Made by a program: the position numbers and the translations under genes. A stretch of 32,528 bases of DNA from Flavobacterium sp. (GTDB lineage Bacteria > Bacteroidota > Bacteroidia > Flavobacteriales > Flavobacteriaceae). Of the stretch, positions 7,804-15,469 are shown in pieces. The stretch covers positions 1 through 32,528 of the forward strand of contig VEQT01000033.1 in NCBI GenBank assembly GCA_018883065.1. Reading direction: 5' to 3'. The first letter of the stretch is position 1, and each line of letters begins with the position of its first letter. The notes beneath the pieces were generated by a model. The model was not told where the DNA came from, ran no database searches, and saw only the letters and a list, made by a program, of their open reading frames with translations.

Positions 7804-8122
7804 TTTTATCTTTTCGTTTTGGTGCTCTCTCATTTGTACTAATACTAGCATCTTGTAATTTTCTTCCTAATTGATCGTCCTTAGCAAGGAAAAGAAAATC
7901 TTTTTCTAATCCCAATACTTGTAATACAAGCAAATAGGAACCAATACTTACGGTTGGTTTACCGTTTTCAATTGCGGTCAAAGTTGGTCTACTAATATTT
8001 GCACGTTCAGCAACCTGTTCTGAACTAAACTTTCTTCTTAAGCGTGCGAGCTTAATATTCTCGCCCATTTCATCAAGAATTTTTATGGTTTTAGGCAATA
8101 TTATCATTTTCTTTTTAGTCAT
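7796..8122 (-). CDS. hipB: HipB-like XRE antitoxin
   Basis: 108 aa. The XRE helix-turn-helix spans about residues 18-75 (GENIKLARLRRKFSSEQVAERA, with recognition helix SRPTLTAIENGKPT). A basic, probably disordered C-terminal tail (RAPKRKDKNG) follows, as in other HipB proteins where the tail is protease-sensitive. It precedes and overlaps hipA. It should bind HipA and repress the operon. A palindrome overlapping the -7 promoter box just upstream is the candidate operator. Confidence 0.9.
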   Translation of the reverse strand: MTKKKMIILPKTIKILDEMGENIKLARLRRKFSSEQVAERANISRPTLTAIENGKPTVSIGSYLLVLQVLGLEKDFLFLAKDDQLGRKLQDASISTNERAPKRKDKNG

Positions 8123-8139
8123 AAAGCAAAATATATTTT

Positions 8140-8159
8140 ACAAAAATAGTCTTTTTTGT
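8140..8159 (-). promoter_or_regulatory. hipBA promoter -7 box with overlapping inverted repeat
   Basis: On the minus strand TATTTTTG fits the Bacteroidota -7 consensus TAnnTTTG (8141-8148), 18 bp before the hipB start. It lies inside a 7-6-7 inverted repeat, ACAAAAA / TTTTTGT (8140-8159). That is the layout expected for HipB autorepression. No good -33 TTG is seen. Confidence 0.5.
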
Positions 8160-8227
8160 GAATTATATTTAACATTATAGATATGTTTTTATACTTAAAA
8201 TTTTAATTTCACTATACTTTGTAAAAA

Positions 8228-8253
8228 AAAGCCAGGCCTCTCGACCTGACTTT
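8228..8253 (-). terminator. Terminator of the DUF5675 module
   Basis: The stem AAAGCCAGG / CCTGACTTT has one mismatch and an 8-nt loop. Read on the minus strand it is followed by a long T run. It lies about 40 bp past the last gene of the module (stop at 8294) and separates it from hipBA. Confidence 0.75.
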
Positions 8254-8293
8254 CTTATTGTTTAACCAAAAATCACCATAACTAGAGTTAAAC

Positions 8294-8470
8294 TTATTTT
8301 CTGCGCTTCCAAAAAATCCATTTAAGCAATATCGAAATCATAAAACTGACAACTGCACCTAAAGCGGCAAGGATCATCGTTTTCATAACATCAGCAGAAG
8401 TCAAATTAGGCACAATACACAAAAATGTGCCTCCTGCAGTTCCTACCAATGTAGAGTTATTCGTTGTCAT
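8294..8470 (-). CDS. 58-aa single-TM, holin-like small protein
   Basis: 58 aa, overlapping the end of the preceding membrane-protein gene (ATG at 8470, upstream stop at 8457). The N-terminus is polar and small-residue rich (MTTNNSTLVGTAGG). One strong TM segment lies at about 29-51 (MILAALGAVVSFMISILL), followed by a very basic end (KWIFWKRRK). The overlap, the shared terminator just downstream and the coherent composition support a real gene. Small size, TM helix and charged tail are holin-like. It is the last gene of the DUF5675 module. Function unknown. Confidence 0.7.
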   Translation of the reverse strand: MTTNNSTLVGTAGGTFLCIVPNLTSADVMKTMILAALGAVVSFMISILLKWIFWKRRK

Positions 8471-8672
8471 CAGTTGTAGTAAGCTGACTCATGGCTGTCA
8501 ACACACCTCCAACTACGGTAACATAGCCACCAACAGTTAGTACAATTGCAGGCAGGGTAATTGGAGCTGTTAGTATAGTTCCACCAACGGTAGCTAAAGC
8601 CAAACCAATAGTTCGAAACACTTTAAAAAACTTTGGCGTGGGAGCTTTAGCTCTATTAATAATTTTTTTCAT
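8457..8672 (-). CDS. 71-aa two-TM small membrane protein
   Basis: The ATG at 8672 is preferred; a TTG at 8678 overlaps the DUF5675 stop. The N-terminus is basic (MKKIINRAKAPTPKFFKVFR), then come two glycine/alanine-rich hydrophobic stretches (IGLALATVGGTILTAP and LPAIVLTVGGYVTVVG) and an acidic end (TTTDDNE). It starts 2 bp after the DUF5675 gene and overlaps the 58-aa gene, so three genes form one translational unit. It is holin-like in size and topology. The family is unnamed. Confidence 0.78.
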   Translation of the reverse strand: MKKIINRAKAPTPKFFKVFRTIGLALATVGGTILTAPITLPAIVLTVGGYVTVVGGVLTAMSQLTTTDDNE

Positions 8673-8674
8673 AA

Positions 8675-9079
8675 TCAAACAGTATAAGATTGAATTCGAA
8701 TTTCAACACTTTCATTTTTTTCCAAGGCTTTGTAAATCAAGTTTTTCAGCTTTATAAAAGCCTTTCTTGACAACAATCCCAAACCAGGACCTGACAGTTT
8801 AGTAACTGGTGCAATACAGCCTTGCAATTCCTTTTGAGCAAAATTGGCAGGATGAAAAAGAATAAACTTTCTATTAGGAACATCTATCAATTCCAAATGC
8901 CATTGATGCTTCGCACTATAACGCTTTCTAATAAAATACTTCCCTTCCGGCACACAGGAAACCTTCGTTTCGTTCATCTTCCAGGGCAATTCAATCGTGT
9001 AACAAATCAATTTATTTTCGCATTCGAGTTTACCATTGGTTCCGTCAGGGAAATAAGTTCTAGTTAATACTAGTTTCAT
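8675..9079 (-). CDS. DUF5675 family protein
   Basis: 134 aa, no signal peptide. Recognised as DUF5675 by its pattern: LTRTYFPDGTNGKL, CYTIELPW, VPEGKYFIRKRYS, ILFHPANF and GCIAPVTKL. The last two carry the conserved His and Cys that recall L,D-transpeptidase/hydrolase-like folds. The family is common in phage-like and mobile regions of Bacteroidota and has no established activity. Together with two adjacent small membrane proteins, a cell-wall-related lytic role is a reasonable but unproven reading. Confidence 0.78.
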   Translation of the reverse strand: MKLVLTRTYFPDGTNGKLECENKLICYTIELPWKMNETKVSCVPEGKYFIRKRYSAKHQWHLELIDVPNRKFILFHPANFAQKELQGCIAPVTKLSGPGLGLLSRKAFIKLKNLIYKALEKNESVEIRIQSYTV

Positions 9080-9117
9080 ACGCTTTAAGGAATTCGTCTT
9101 TTTACTTTCAACTATTC

Positions 9118-9876
9118 TTACACTCCACCATCAACTTTCACAATAGAAAGCGGATTAAATGCCCCATTTTTCAATGAATACATCGCACCATTTACGGCTT
9201 GGTAAAACTCAATCCCTAAAGCCAAGAACAATGGTTTTGTACTGGCAGGGGTTACCGCATTAACTTGGTTAATAGCAGCAGTAGCTGTTGAATTCCAAGT
9301 TAAAATAGCCGATTCAGCATGCGTTTCAACAAACGTTTCCGCTTCAAAATCAATTTCAGCACCAGCCGAAATAATTTTAAAATGAGTTGTTCCACTAGGA
9401 GCTGCAATCATATTTGCTGGCACAAACGAGGCCAAATCAACGGTAATTTCACCTAAGGCTCTGTCAATTGTTGCTACAAAAGGAGCGTACAAACTTGTTC
9501 CCAATTTGCCCCGAATATTAAATTCAAAGCCAACTAACAAGTCAACTTCCCCATCAATCACATTTCTCAAACCTCTTTCGCTCACCATATCCGCTTGGAT
9601 AACTTTTACCATTTGTTGGGTCAAACGGCTCACCATTCTGCCATCAGCTGAATTCAAAAGCAAGGCTCTCAAAGCCGTCCTCAATACCTTTCCCGCTTTC
9701 CCGGCTCTACCAAACTCCGACCCATTCTCACGCGTTCTCTGAAAAGCAGGATCAGTTTTAATTCTGCTGGCATCAATTCCGCCTTTCTCTCTAGCCAAAT
9801 GGCCATCTTGCGTTTTGTAAAAAGTAATATCTCCAATAGTACCCTTCAGTTTAATTATGCCTTTTTGTCTAGCCAT
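9118..9876 (-). CDS. Conserved Bacteroidota 252-aa protein, phage-like module
   Basis: 252 aa, no signal or TM segment. The N-terminus is highly basic and conserved-looking (KGIIKLKGTIGDITFYK, DGHLAREKGGID, RTRENGSEFGRAGKAGK). The middle is helical and the C-terminal 100 residues are beta-rich, with Gly/Ala/Thr and aromatic spacing as in structural proteins. From memory this protein recurs in flavobacteria directly upstream of DUF5675 and small membrane genes, but its function is not established. First gene of the minus-strand module. The 263-bp upstream region has paired TGTCCAAA repeats. A capsid/tail-like or other assembly role is speculative. Confidence 0.7.
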   Translation of the reverse strand: MARQKGIIKLKGTIGDITFYKTQDGHLAREKGGIDASRIKTDPAFQRTRENGSEFGRAGKAGKVLRTALRALLLNSADGRMVSRLTQQMVKVIQADMVSERGLRNVIDGEVDLLVGFEFNIRGKLGTSLYAPFVATIDRALGEITVDLASFVPANMIAAPSGTTHFKIISAGAEIDFEAETFVETHAESAILTWNSTATAAINQVNAVTPASTKPLFLALGIEFYQAVNGAMYSLKNGAFNPLSIVKVDGGV

Positions 9877-10005
9877 AACATCAAAATTTAGTTAAACATT
9901 CCCTTCAAACTCTTACATTCTTTCAATCGGTTGCAACCACATTTTGAATGAAAAAGCAAAGTTTACAATGCAATTCACCAAATAAAAAGCAAGGCATGTA
10001 CCAGA

Positions 10006-10032
10006 TGTCCAAATTCAACACAAGTGTCCAAA
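10006..10032. promoter_or_regulatory. Paired TGTCCAAA direct repeats, candidate operator
   Basis: TGTCCAAA occurs at 10006-10013 and 10025-10032, 19 bp apart (about two helical turns), in the intergenic region between the module and the divergent small regulator. A small TGCAG/CTGCA hairpin lies nearby (about 10079-10096). Spacing on one DNA face suggests a protein-binding site. Confidence 0.4.
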
Positions 10033-10139
10033 ACAAACATAAAAAACCATAAAATAGGTATGAAAAAATATAAGTAAATTGCAGTAAAATTCTGCACGTC
10101 AGAAACAAGTCAAGACCTAATCAAAGGCATAGATAAAGC

Positions 10140-10343
10140 ATGATAACAAATAATCAAAGGGTCTGCATCTATCCAAAGGACATACAGCGCATAACTGGCA
10201 AGAGTTATCGCCAAAGTACCAGATTGTTGCAAAAGATTAAAAAAGACCTCAATAAGCTCGAAAATGAGTTCCTAACAATAAGTGAGTTCTGTTCGTATGC
10301 TGGAATAAAATATGAACAAGTAACTCACTTGATTTTTGGTTAA
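10140..10343 (+). CDS. Small putative HTH regulator
   Basis: 67 aa. The pattern VCIYPKDIQRITGKSYRQSTRLLQKIKK looks like a helix-turn-helix with a basic recognition helix, then ISEFCSYAGIKYEQVTHLI as a second small helical part. Similar small proteins sit beside the 252-aa / DUF5675 module in other flavobacteria as far as I remember. It is divergent from that module with a 263-bp control region between them, so it may regulate it. DNA binding is inferred. Confidence 0.65.
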   Translation: MITNNQRVCIYPKDIQRITGKSYRQSTRLLQKIKKDLNKLENEFLTISEFCSYAGIKYEQVTHLIFG

Positions 10344-10550
10344 AATTTAGAAAAACTTCAAATAAATTTTTATCAAGATGTACCTCACCAAACACCTTAA
10401 TTACTTGTTCAATTTTTAGTCTTGGTACTTTCTTTTTAAATAATAAATACTTATATTTAAACCATAAGATTTATGACAATTTGAATAGTAAAAAGGGTGG
10501 TAAAATCGGTTACCTTAAAAATCCAACCTCTTTTAAACCTTGAAAAATAA

Positions 10551-10591
10551 GGGATTCTGTGATAGGTTCGACTCTCCCCGACTCCACACCA
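10551..10591 (+). other. tRNA/tmRNA 3'-end-like fragment, possible att relic
   Basis: GGTTCGACTC resembles a T-loop, and the segment ends in CGACTCCAC-ACCA, like an acceptor stem with CCA. It is followed 31 bp later by a strong terminator. No matching 5' acceptor half (such as TGGAGT) is found upstream, and the T-stem pairs poorly, so this is at best a truncated gene of the kind left at an integration site. The adjacent bases 10344-10550 hold nothing recognisable. Confidence 0.3.
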
Positions 10592-10622
10592 AGCGCAATT
10601 GCATTGCGGCTGTAAATGACAA

Positions 10623-10654
10623 AAATCCATCAAGTTTACTTGAATGGATTTTTT
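10623..10654 (+). terminator. Strong intrinsic terminator after tRNA-like fragment
   Basis: AAATCCA-TCAAGT, loop TT, then ACTTGA-A-TGGATTT: 13 bp with one bulged A, followed by a T run. The core CAAGTTTACTTGA is the same as in the downstream 106-bp repeats. Confidence 0.75.
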
Positions 10655-10663
10655 CATTTATAG

Positions 10664-10947
10664 ACGTCTGGCTTTGCAAAAGACAGGCAAATGCATTTGC
10701 AGGAACGGAGTTCAGGAGCAGAGCGAAGCTACTCTCAAGTTTACTTGAGCGATTTTTTTGTTTAAATACGTCTGTCTTCGTCAGAAGGCAGTGGATTTGC
10801 ATTTGCAGGAACGGAGTTCAGGAGCTGAGCGAAGCTACTCTCAAGTTTACTTGAGCGATTTTTTTGTTTAAATACGTCTGTCTTCGTCAGAAGACAGTGG
10901 ATTTGCATTTGCAGGAACGGAGTTCAGGAGCTGAGCGAAGCTACTCT
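10664..10947. repeat. Three tandem copies of a 106-bp hairpin-rich unit
   Basis: The marker AGGAACGGAG starts at 10701, 10807 and 10913, an exact 106-bp period. Each unit carries CTGTCTTC-GTCA-GAAGACAG (variants CTGGCTTT and GAAGGCAG that largely keep pairing), then AGCT-gagcga-AGCT flanked by GAGT/ACTC. The first two copies also have CTCAAGT-TT-ACTTGAG followed by T7. Frames across this array are artefacts of the repeat. The units resemble repeats seen near tRNA genes in flavobacteria. Confidence 0.85.
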
Positions 10948-10954
10948 TTTGAGG

Positions 10955-11395
10955 TGGTAGGTTGGAGGTAGTTGGTTTTAGGTTTTAGGCTTTAGGTGTT
11001 TTCTTAGAACAGTCTTTCCTCTCACGTCTATTCGTCTCTTATCTTATATCGTTGTCTGTTTTCCGTTGTCGGTTTTAGGTGTTAGGTGTTAGGTTGTAGG
11101 TACTTTCTTAGAACAGTCTTTCCTCTCAGATCTATTCGTCTCTTATCTTATATCGTTGTCTGTTTTCCGTTGCCGGTGTTAGGTGTTAGGTTGTAGAATG
11201 TAGGTGCTTTCTTAGAACAGTCTTTCCTCTCAGGTCTATTCGTCTCTTCTCTTATTTCGCAGTAGGTTTTAGGTTGTAGACTTTAGGTTATAGGTTGTAG
11301 GTGCTTTCTTAGAACAGTCTTTTATCTCAAATCTATTCGTCTCAAATCTATTCGTCTCCTATCTTATTTCGTAGTCGGTTCTCGGTCAACTTCCC
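10955..11395. repeat. Imperfect tandem array of about 104-bp units with TTAGGT-type microrepeats
   Basis: TTCTTAGAACAGTCTTT begins at 11001, 11105, 11209 and 11306 (spacing 104, 104, 97). Each is preceded by short runs of GGTTTTAGG / GGTGTTAGG / GGTTGTAGG and followed by CTATTCGTCTC. No reading frame or domain is evident. It fills the space up to the thioesterase gene. Confidence 0.85.
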
Positions 11396-11473
11396 GCTTA
11401 CAAAAAGCGCACAGCCTACAGCTAAACGCTAATTCATTTTTTCGTACTATTGTAACACACCAAATTAATTCCC

Positions 11474-12019
11474 ATGCAATTCAAAAAAATTACCGACTCC
11501 GAAACTACCATTACTGAGCTCATGTTGCCTTCGTATGCCAATTTTGGCGGAAAAGTGCACGGTGGTATTTTACTTTCACTTATGGATAAAGTGGCTTATG
11601 TTACGGCCACCAAACATTGCGCCAGTTATTGCGTAACGGTAGCTGTAGATGGTGTGGAGTTTTTAAATCCGGTTGAAGTGGGCGATTTACTTTCCTTGAA
11701 GGCATCGGTTAATTATGTGGGAAATACATCAATGATTGTGGGCATTCGCGTAGAAACCTTAAATCCAAAAACAGGGATTTCGCAACACACCAACTCCTGC
11801 TATTTTACGATGGCGGCTAAAGATGATAATGAAAATTTGATGGCAGTTCCAGGTTTAGAAATTGAAACGCAAACCCAATTGAGGCGTTTTTGCGAAGGCA
11901 TTGCGCTAAAGAAAATGTCGAAGCAAAAACGGGAACTATTAAAATCAAATTTGACACAATTTAGCTTTGAAGAGCTTAAAGCTGCATGCGCAAATGAGAA
12001 ATGCCGCATCCAATTGTAG
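11474..12019 (+). CDS. Acyl-CoA thioesterase, hotdog fold
   Basis: 181 aa, cytosolic. The hotdog domain spans about 8-120: the N23-F-G-G-K-V-H-G-G segment with the following LLSLMDKVAY helix is the typical acyl-CoA thioesterase (YciA/BFIT/ACOT) active region, with D38 as the likely catalytic acid. VEFLNPVEVGDLLSLKASV is the next conserved strand pair. It hydrolyses acyl-CoA to free fatty acid and CoA; chain preference cannot be read. A 60-aa helical C-terminal tail is longer than in YciA (about 130 aa). It is a single gene, first of the conserved chromosomal block. Confidence 0.88.
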   Translation: MQFKKITDSETTITELMLPSYANFGGKVHGGILLSLMDKVAYVTATKHCASYCVTVAVDGVEFLNPVEVGDLLSLKASVNYVGNTSMIVGIRVETLNPKTGISQHTNSCYFTMAAKDDNENLMAVPGLEIETQTQLRRFCEGIALKKMSKQKRELLKSNLTQFSFEELKAACANEKCRIQL

Positions 12020-12167
12020 AATTGTTTGGTGAACAAATAATAAAATATGTTGTAGTTCGTCGAATAATTAAAATAAATTGAATTTATATAATAGGTTTTG
12101 TTTATTTTTCAATACTCAATTGGATTTTTCTATTTGAATAACCTAGTATTAACTTAATCCTCTGACT

Positions 12168-13352
12168 ATGTTATCTTTTCACTCTGCTTCGGCTCGTATT
12201 ATCAACACCAAACGTGGTGTAACTGAATGTGTAGAAATTGCCTTAGGTAATGATGCACATGAAGCTGACTTATTAATCTTTCATGCATCCATTGGTCATG
12301 ATTTTTCGGATATTTTATCGCAAGCAAAAGTCTTGTCACCTAAAGCACAAATTGTTGCAGCTTCATGCTGTGGAGTAGTTGGGCGTGAAGGCGTGAGCGA
12401 ATCCATGAAAGACATAGCACTTATGGCTGTTAAAGGAACTGATTTTGCGCTTGCACACACCGATGATTTCTATGGACACAATTCTTATGAAAAATGCATA
12501 GAAATGGCACACGCCATGAAGAAACAAAAAGATGGCATCAACATGATCTACTTTTTGGGATCTGGAATTGATATCGCCAACGACGAATGTATTCGTGCGT
12601 TTGAATCTGTTTTTGGACCAGATGTTACGGTATTTGGAGCCACATCTTCGGATAACATGAAAGGATTTATTAGTTACCAAGCAGTAAACGACAAGGTATA
12701 TGAACACGGTGCCTATGCAATTGGGTTTTGTGATCCATCGCTTTCGGTAGATACACAAGCCACTCATGGTTTTGTAGCCATTGGCGAACCACTTGTGGTA
12801 ACAAAATCAGAAGGCCACATTATACATGAATTAAACGGAAAACCAGCTTGGGAAGAGTACTTGCACCGTCTGGGATTGGCCAAATCTTCTACTTGTGGCG
12901 ACAGTATTCCCATTGGTGCATTAGCTGAAAAATTAGATGAAGCAGAAGCTATTGAATACGGAAACCAACATATCTTGAGAGTGGTTACCAAACACGAAGG
13001 AAACAGCATCTACTATGCCACTACTTGTGCTGAAGGAACCTCATTATGGCTCACTGTTCGTGACGAAGATTTGATTTTTATCGAAATGGATCGCATGGTT
13101 GCCGAAATGAAAAAAAGAGAGCCGAATAAAAAAGCGGTTGCCGTTTTCCATGCCGATTGTTTGGCACGAGGAAGATTCATGGTTGATCGTATTTTAAAAG
13201 AAGAATTGGTGAGTAAAATGCAATTGCCTTTTTACACGAATGGGGAATGTCCGCCTTGGTTGGGTATGTATGGATTTGGAGAATTTGCCCGATTGGGAGG
13301 AAAAAACACCTACCACAACTACACCACTGCGCTCTATGTAATTTACCGTTAA
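12168..13352 (+). CDS. FIST-domain sensor protein (NosP-like candidate)
   Basis: 394 aa, cytosolic. FIST_N covers about 20-215 (LLIFHASIGHDF, AASCCGVVGREGV, IYFLGSG, VFGATSSDN). FIST_C covers about 220-375 and contains VAVFHADCLARGRFM (about 325-337), the hallmark FIST_C segment, and NGECPPWLGMYGFGE. FIST proteins are ligand sensors that partner signalling proteins; some are haem-binding nitric oxide sensors (NosP) encoded beside histidine kinases. Here a soluble kinase starts 17 bp downstream, so the three genes form a FIST-kinase-regulator operon. The ligand (NO through haem, or an amino acid) is unknown. Confidence 0.85.
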   Translation: MLSFHSASARIINTKRGVTECVEIALGNDAHEADLLIFHASIGHDFSDILSQAKVLSPKAQIVAASCCGVVGREGVSESMKDIALMAVKGTDFALAHTDDFYGHNSYEKCIEMAHAMKKQKDGINMIYFLGSGIDIANDECIRAFESVFGPDVTVFGATSSDNMKGFISYQAVNDKVYEHGAYAIGFCDPSLSVDTQATHGFVAIGEPLVVTKSEGHIIHELNGKPAWEEYLHRLGLAKSSTCGDSIPIGALAEKLDEAEAIEYGNQHILRVVTKHEGNSIYYATTCAEGTSLWLTVRDEDLIFIEMDRMVAEMKKREPNKKAVAVFHADCLARGRFMVDRILKEELVSKMQLPFYTNGECPPWLGMYGFGEFARLGGKNTYHNYTTALYVIYR

Positions 13353-13369
13353 ATGCGTGTAAAAATTAA

Positions 13370-15463
13370 ATGATAGAGCAATCCAAATACGATAATTTAC
13401 TGAAGGAATACCGCGATCTACAGTTGCGGGTTACTCGTTTTTCGTTTATTGAACAACAACTCATTAATACCAAAGACCAATTGGATCATGAGTTAATATT
13501 GTATAAACGATTAAATCAGTTTAATAATGAAGCGCTAAAATTTCACAGTGATGAGGAGTTCATTCAATTGGCAGCCGAAACTATTGTAGATGTTCTTGAA
13601 ATTGAGGCTTCGGCCATTTATATTGTAGGCGAGGACTTTGAACAATTTTATGGAGAAGGAATAAAATCTGCACCCAATGAGATTCAAATTCTCAAGCAAG
13701 AATGCCTAAGTATGGCCAGTAAAATTGGCCTATCTAAAAGTTGTATCCTGAACAAGCGATTGTTGGATCAATTTGATTCTTTAAACAAGTATACCGATGT
13801 AATCTTTCATGCACTTGAAGACCAAGAACTTCAGTATCAAGTGTATATTTTGGGCTTTATCTCTATAGACAAGTCCCCATTTTACGAAAAATTACAAAGC
13901 AAACATGAAACGATATTTAGTTTGTTTACCCAACAATTTCAATCTTTGTTAAGCAATCGCATCAAGAGTAAAAAAATCAGTGAATCTGAAATTGAGCTTA
14001 AAAAATTATCGTTAATCGCCACAAAAACAAAAAACGGAGTAATTATCGCCAATCAATTTGGTGAAATTGAGTGGGTAAATGAATCGTTTTCAAAAACAAC
14101 AGGATATACATTGGAGGAAGTAATTGGTAAAAAGCCAAAAGATTTTCTGCAACGCTCAGAGCCTGGGGATCCAGCACAGCTACAACTCTCAACTGCTCTT
14201 CAAAATAAAGAAACCATCGAAGTGCAAATTGTAAATTATACCAAAGACGGGCAACCCTATACCAATTTACTTGAAATAATTCCCGTTTTTGATGAAAAAG
14301 GAAACCACATCAATTTTATTTCACTACAAAAGGACATCAGCAGCGAAATCGAATCGAAGGAAAAAATATTGGAAATCAATTCACGATACGATTTGATTAC
14401 TGAAAAATCTAAAATTGGCATTTGGGAGTGGATCAAACACAGTGATCATCATCATTGGAATGATATACTTTTGGCGCAATATGGAACAACACGAGAAAAA
14501 ATTGACGGGAAATATTATGATTTTTGGAAAAATGCCATACACCCAGACGATAGAGAACGCGTATTAGAACAAACGGATTACCTCATTAAGTCAACATTAG
14601 ATAGTCTTGAACTGGAATACCGGATTATTCGAGCCAACGATGGAGCAGTTCGCTACATTAAAAATTTAACAATAGCCGAACGAGACGCTGATGGAGTGAT
14701 GTTGAAACTTGTGGGTAGTAGTGTAGATATTAGCGAACTTAAAAACACGCAAGAAGACATCTTATCTAAAAATAGCGAATTGCAAAAAGTAAATACCGAG
14801 CTCGATAACTTTGTTTATCGCGTCTCACATGATTTACGCGGGCCGTTGCTTTCGATTAAAGGACTTGTTTCTTTAATATTTACAAATGTAGAGCTTGATG
14901 CAGAGCTAACAGAGTACATCACACTCATAGAAAGCAGCGTTATACGTATGGATGAAACGATTCAAGAAATTTTAGAATATTCTAAAAATGCTCGTTTAGA
15001 GCTTAAATTAGAATCATTTGATGTAGCTTTAATGGTGCAAGATATTTTTAATGATATCAAGTTTTCGACAGATGTTAAAGTGCGCTTCACAACCAATATA
15101 ATAGGTGATTCCCATATTTATTCTGATAAATACCGAATCAATACTGTACTAAAAAATGTGATCGGCAATGCGGTTAAATACCGAAAAAAAGACACGGAAT
15201 TGGCCTTTGTCGATTTTAAACTAAGCCGAATAGATGGATTTTTGTTATTTGAAATAGTAGACAACGGCGAAGGTATAAGCGAAGGAAACATTGGCAAAAT
15301 ATTCAATATGTTTTACAGAGCATCAAGTAGTAGTGTGGGAACTGGATTAGGTTTGTATATTTGCAAGGAAATTATCACCCGATTACAAGGTGAAATTGAT
15401 GTCGAATCAGTGTATGGAAAAGGTACAACGGTACGCATCAAAGTTCCTTTACAACTAAACTAA
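13370..15463 (+). CDS. Cytosolic PAS/GAF sensor histidine kinase
   Basis: 697 aa with no TM segment. An N-terminal coiled coil (5-60) is followed by a GAF-like region (about 60-200), two PAS domains (about 215-335 with GEIEWVNESFSKTTGYTLEE, and 345-455 with the PAC motif YRIIRANDGAVRYIK), HisKA with the phosphoacceptor in VSHDLRGPL (H487), and HATPase_c with NAVKYR (N box), DNGEGI (G1) and GTGLGLYICKEII (G2). All kinase boxes are intact. There is no receiver domain. The partner regulator is the next gene, 6 bp downstream, and the upstream FIST gene is the likely signal input because the kinase itself is soluble. Confidence 0.93.
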   Translation: MIEQSKYDNLLKEYRDLQLRVTRFSFIEQQLINTKDQLDHELILYKRLNQFNNEALKFHSDEEFIQLAAETIVDVLEIEASAIYIVGEDFEQFYGEGIKSAPNEIQILKQECLSMASKIGLSKSCILNKRLLDQFDSLNKYTDVIFHALEDQELQYQVYILGFISIDKSPFYEKLQSKHETIFSLFTQQFQSLLSNRIKSKKISESEIELKKLSLIATKTKNGVIIANQFGEIEWVNESFSKTTGYTLEEVIGKKPKDFLQRSEPGDPAQLQLSTALQNKETIEVQIVNYTKDGQPYTNLLEIIPVFDEKGNHINFISLQKDISSEIESKEKILEINSRYDLITEKSKIGIWEWIKHSDHHHWNDILLAQYGTTREKIDGKYYDFWKNAIHPDDRERVLEQTDYLIKSTLDSLELEYRIIRANDGAVRYIKNLTIAERDADGVMLKLVGSSVDISELKNTQEDILSKNSELQKVNTELDNFVYRVSHDLRGPLLSIKGLVSLIFTNVELDAELTEYITLIESSVIRMDETIQEILEYSKNARLELKLESFDVALMVQDIFNDIKFSTDVKVRFTTNIIGDSHIYSDKYRINTVLKNVIGNAVKYRKKDTELAFVDFKLSRIDGFLLFEIVDNGEGISEGNIGKIFNMFYRASSSSVGTGLGLYICKEIITRLQGEIDVESVYGKGTTVRIKVPLQLN

Positions 15464-15469
15464 AGACGA

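Noticed and set aside
8294..10343. Intact prophage
   Set aside because: No integrase, terminase, portal, capsid or tail genes; only a short phage-like cluster.
10551..10591. Complete tRNA gene
   Set aside because: No 5' acceptor half, D-arm or anticodon arm, and a poorly paired T-stem.
10533..10854. Overlapping open frames on both strands in the 106-bp repeats
   Set aside because: The frames follow the repeat unit itself and show no protein features.
10664..11395. CRISPR array
   Set aside because: Repeats are about 100 bp, directly abutting, without unique spacers, and no cas genes are near.
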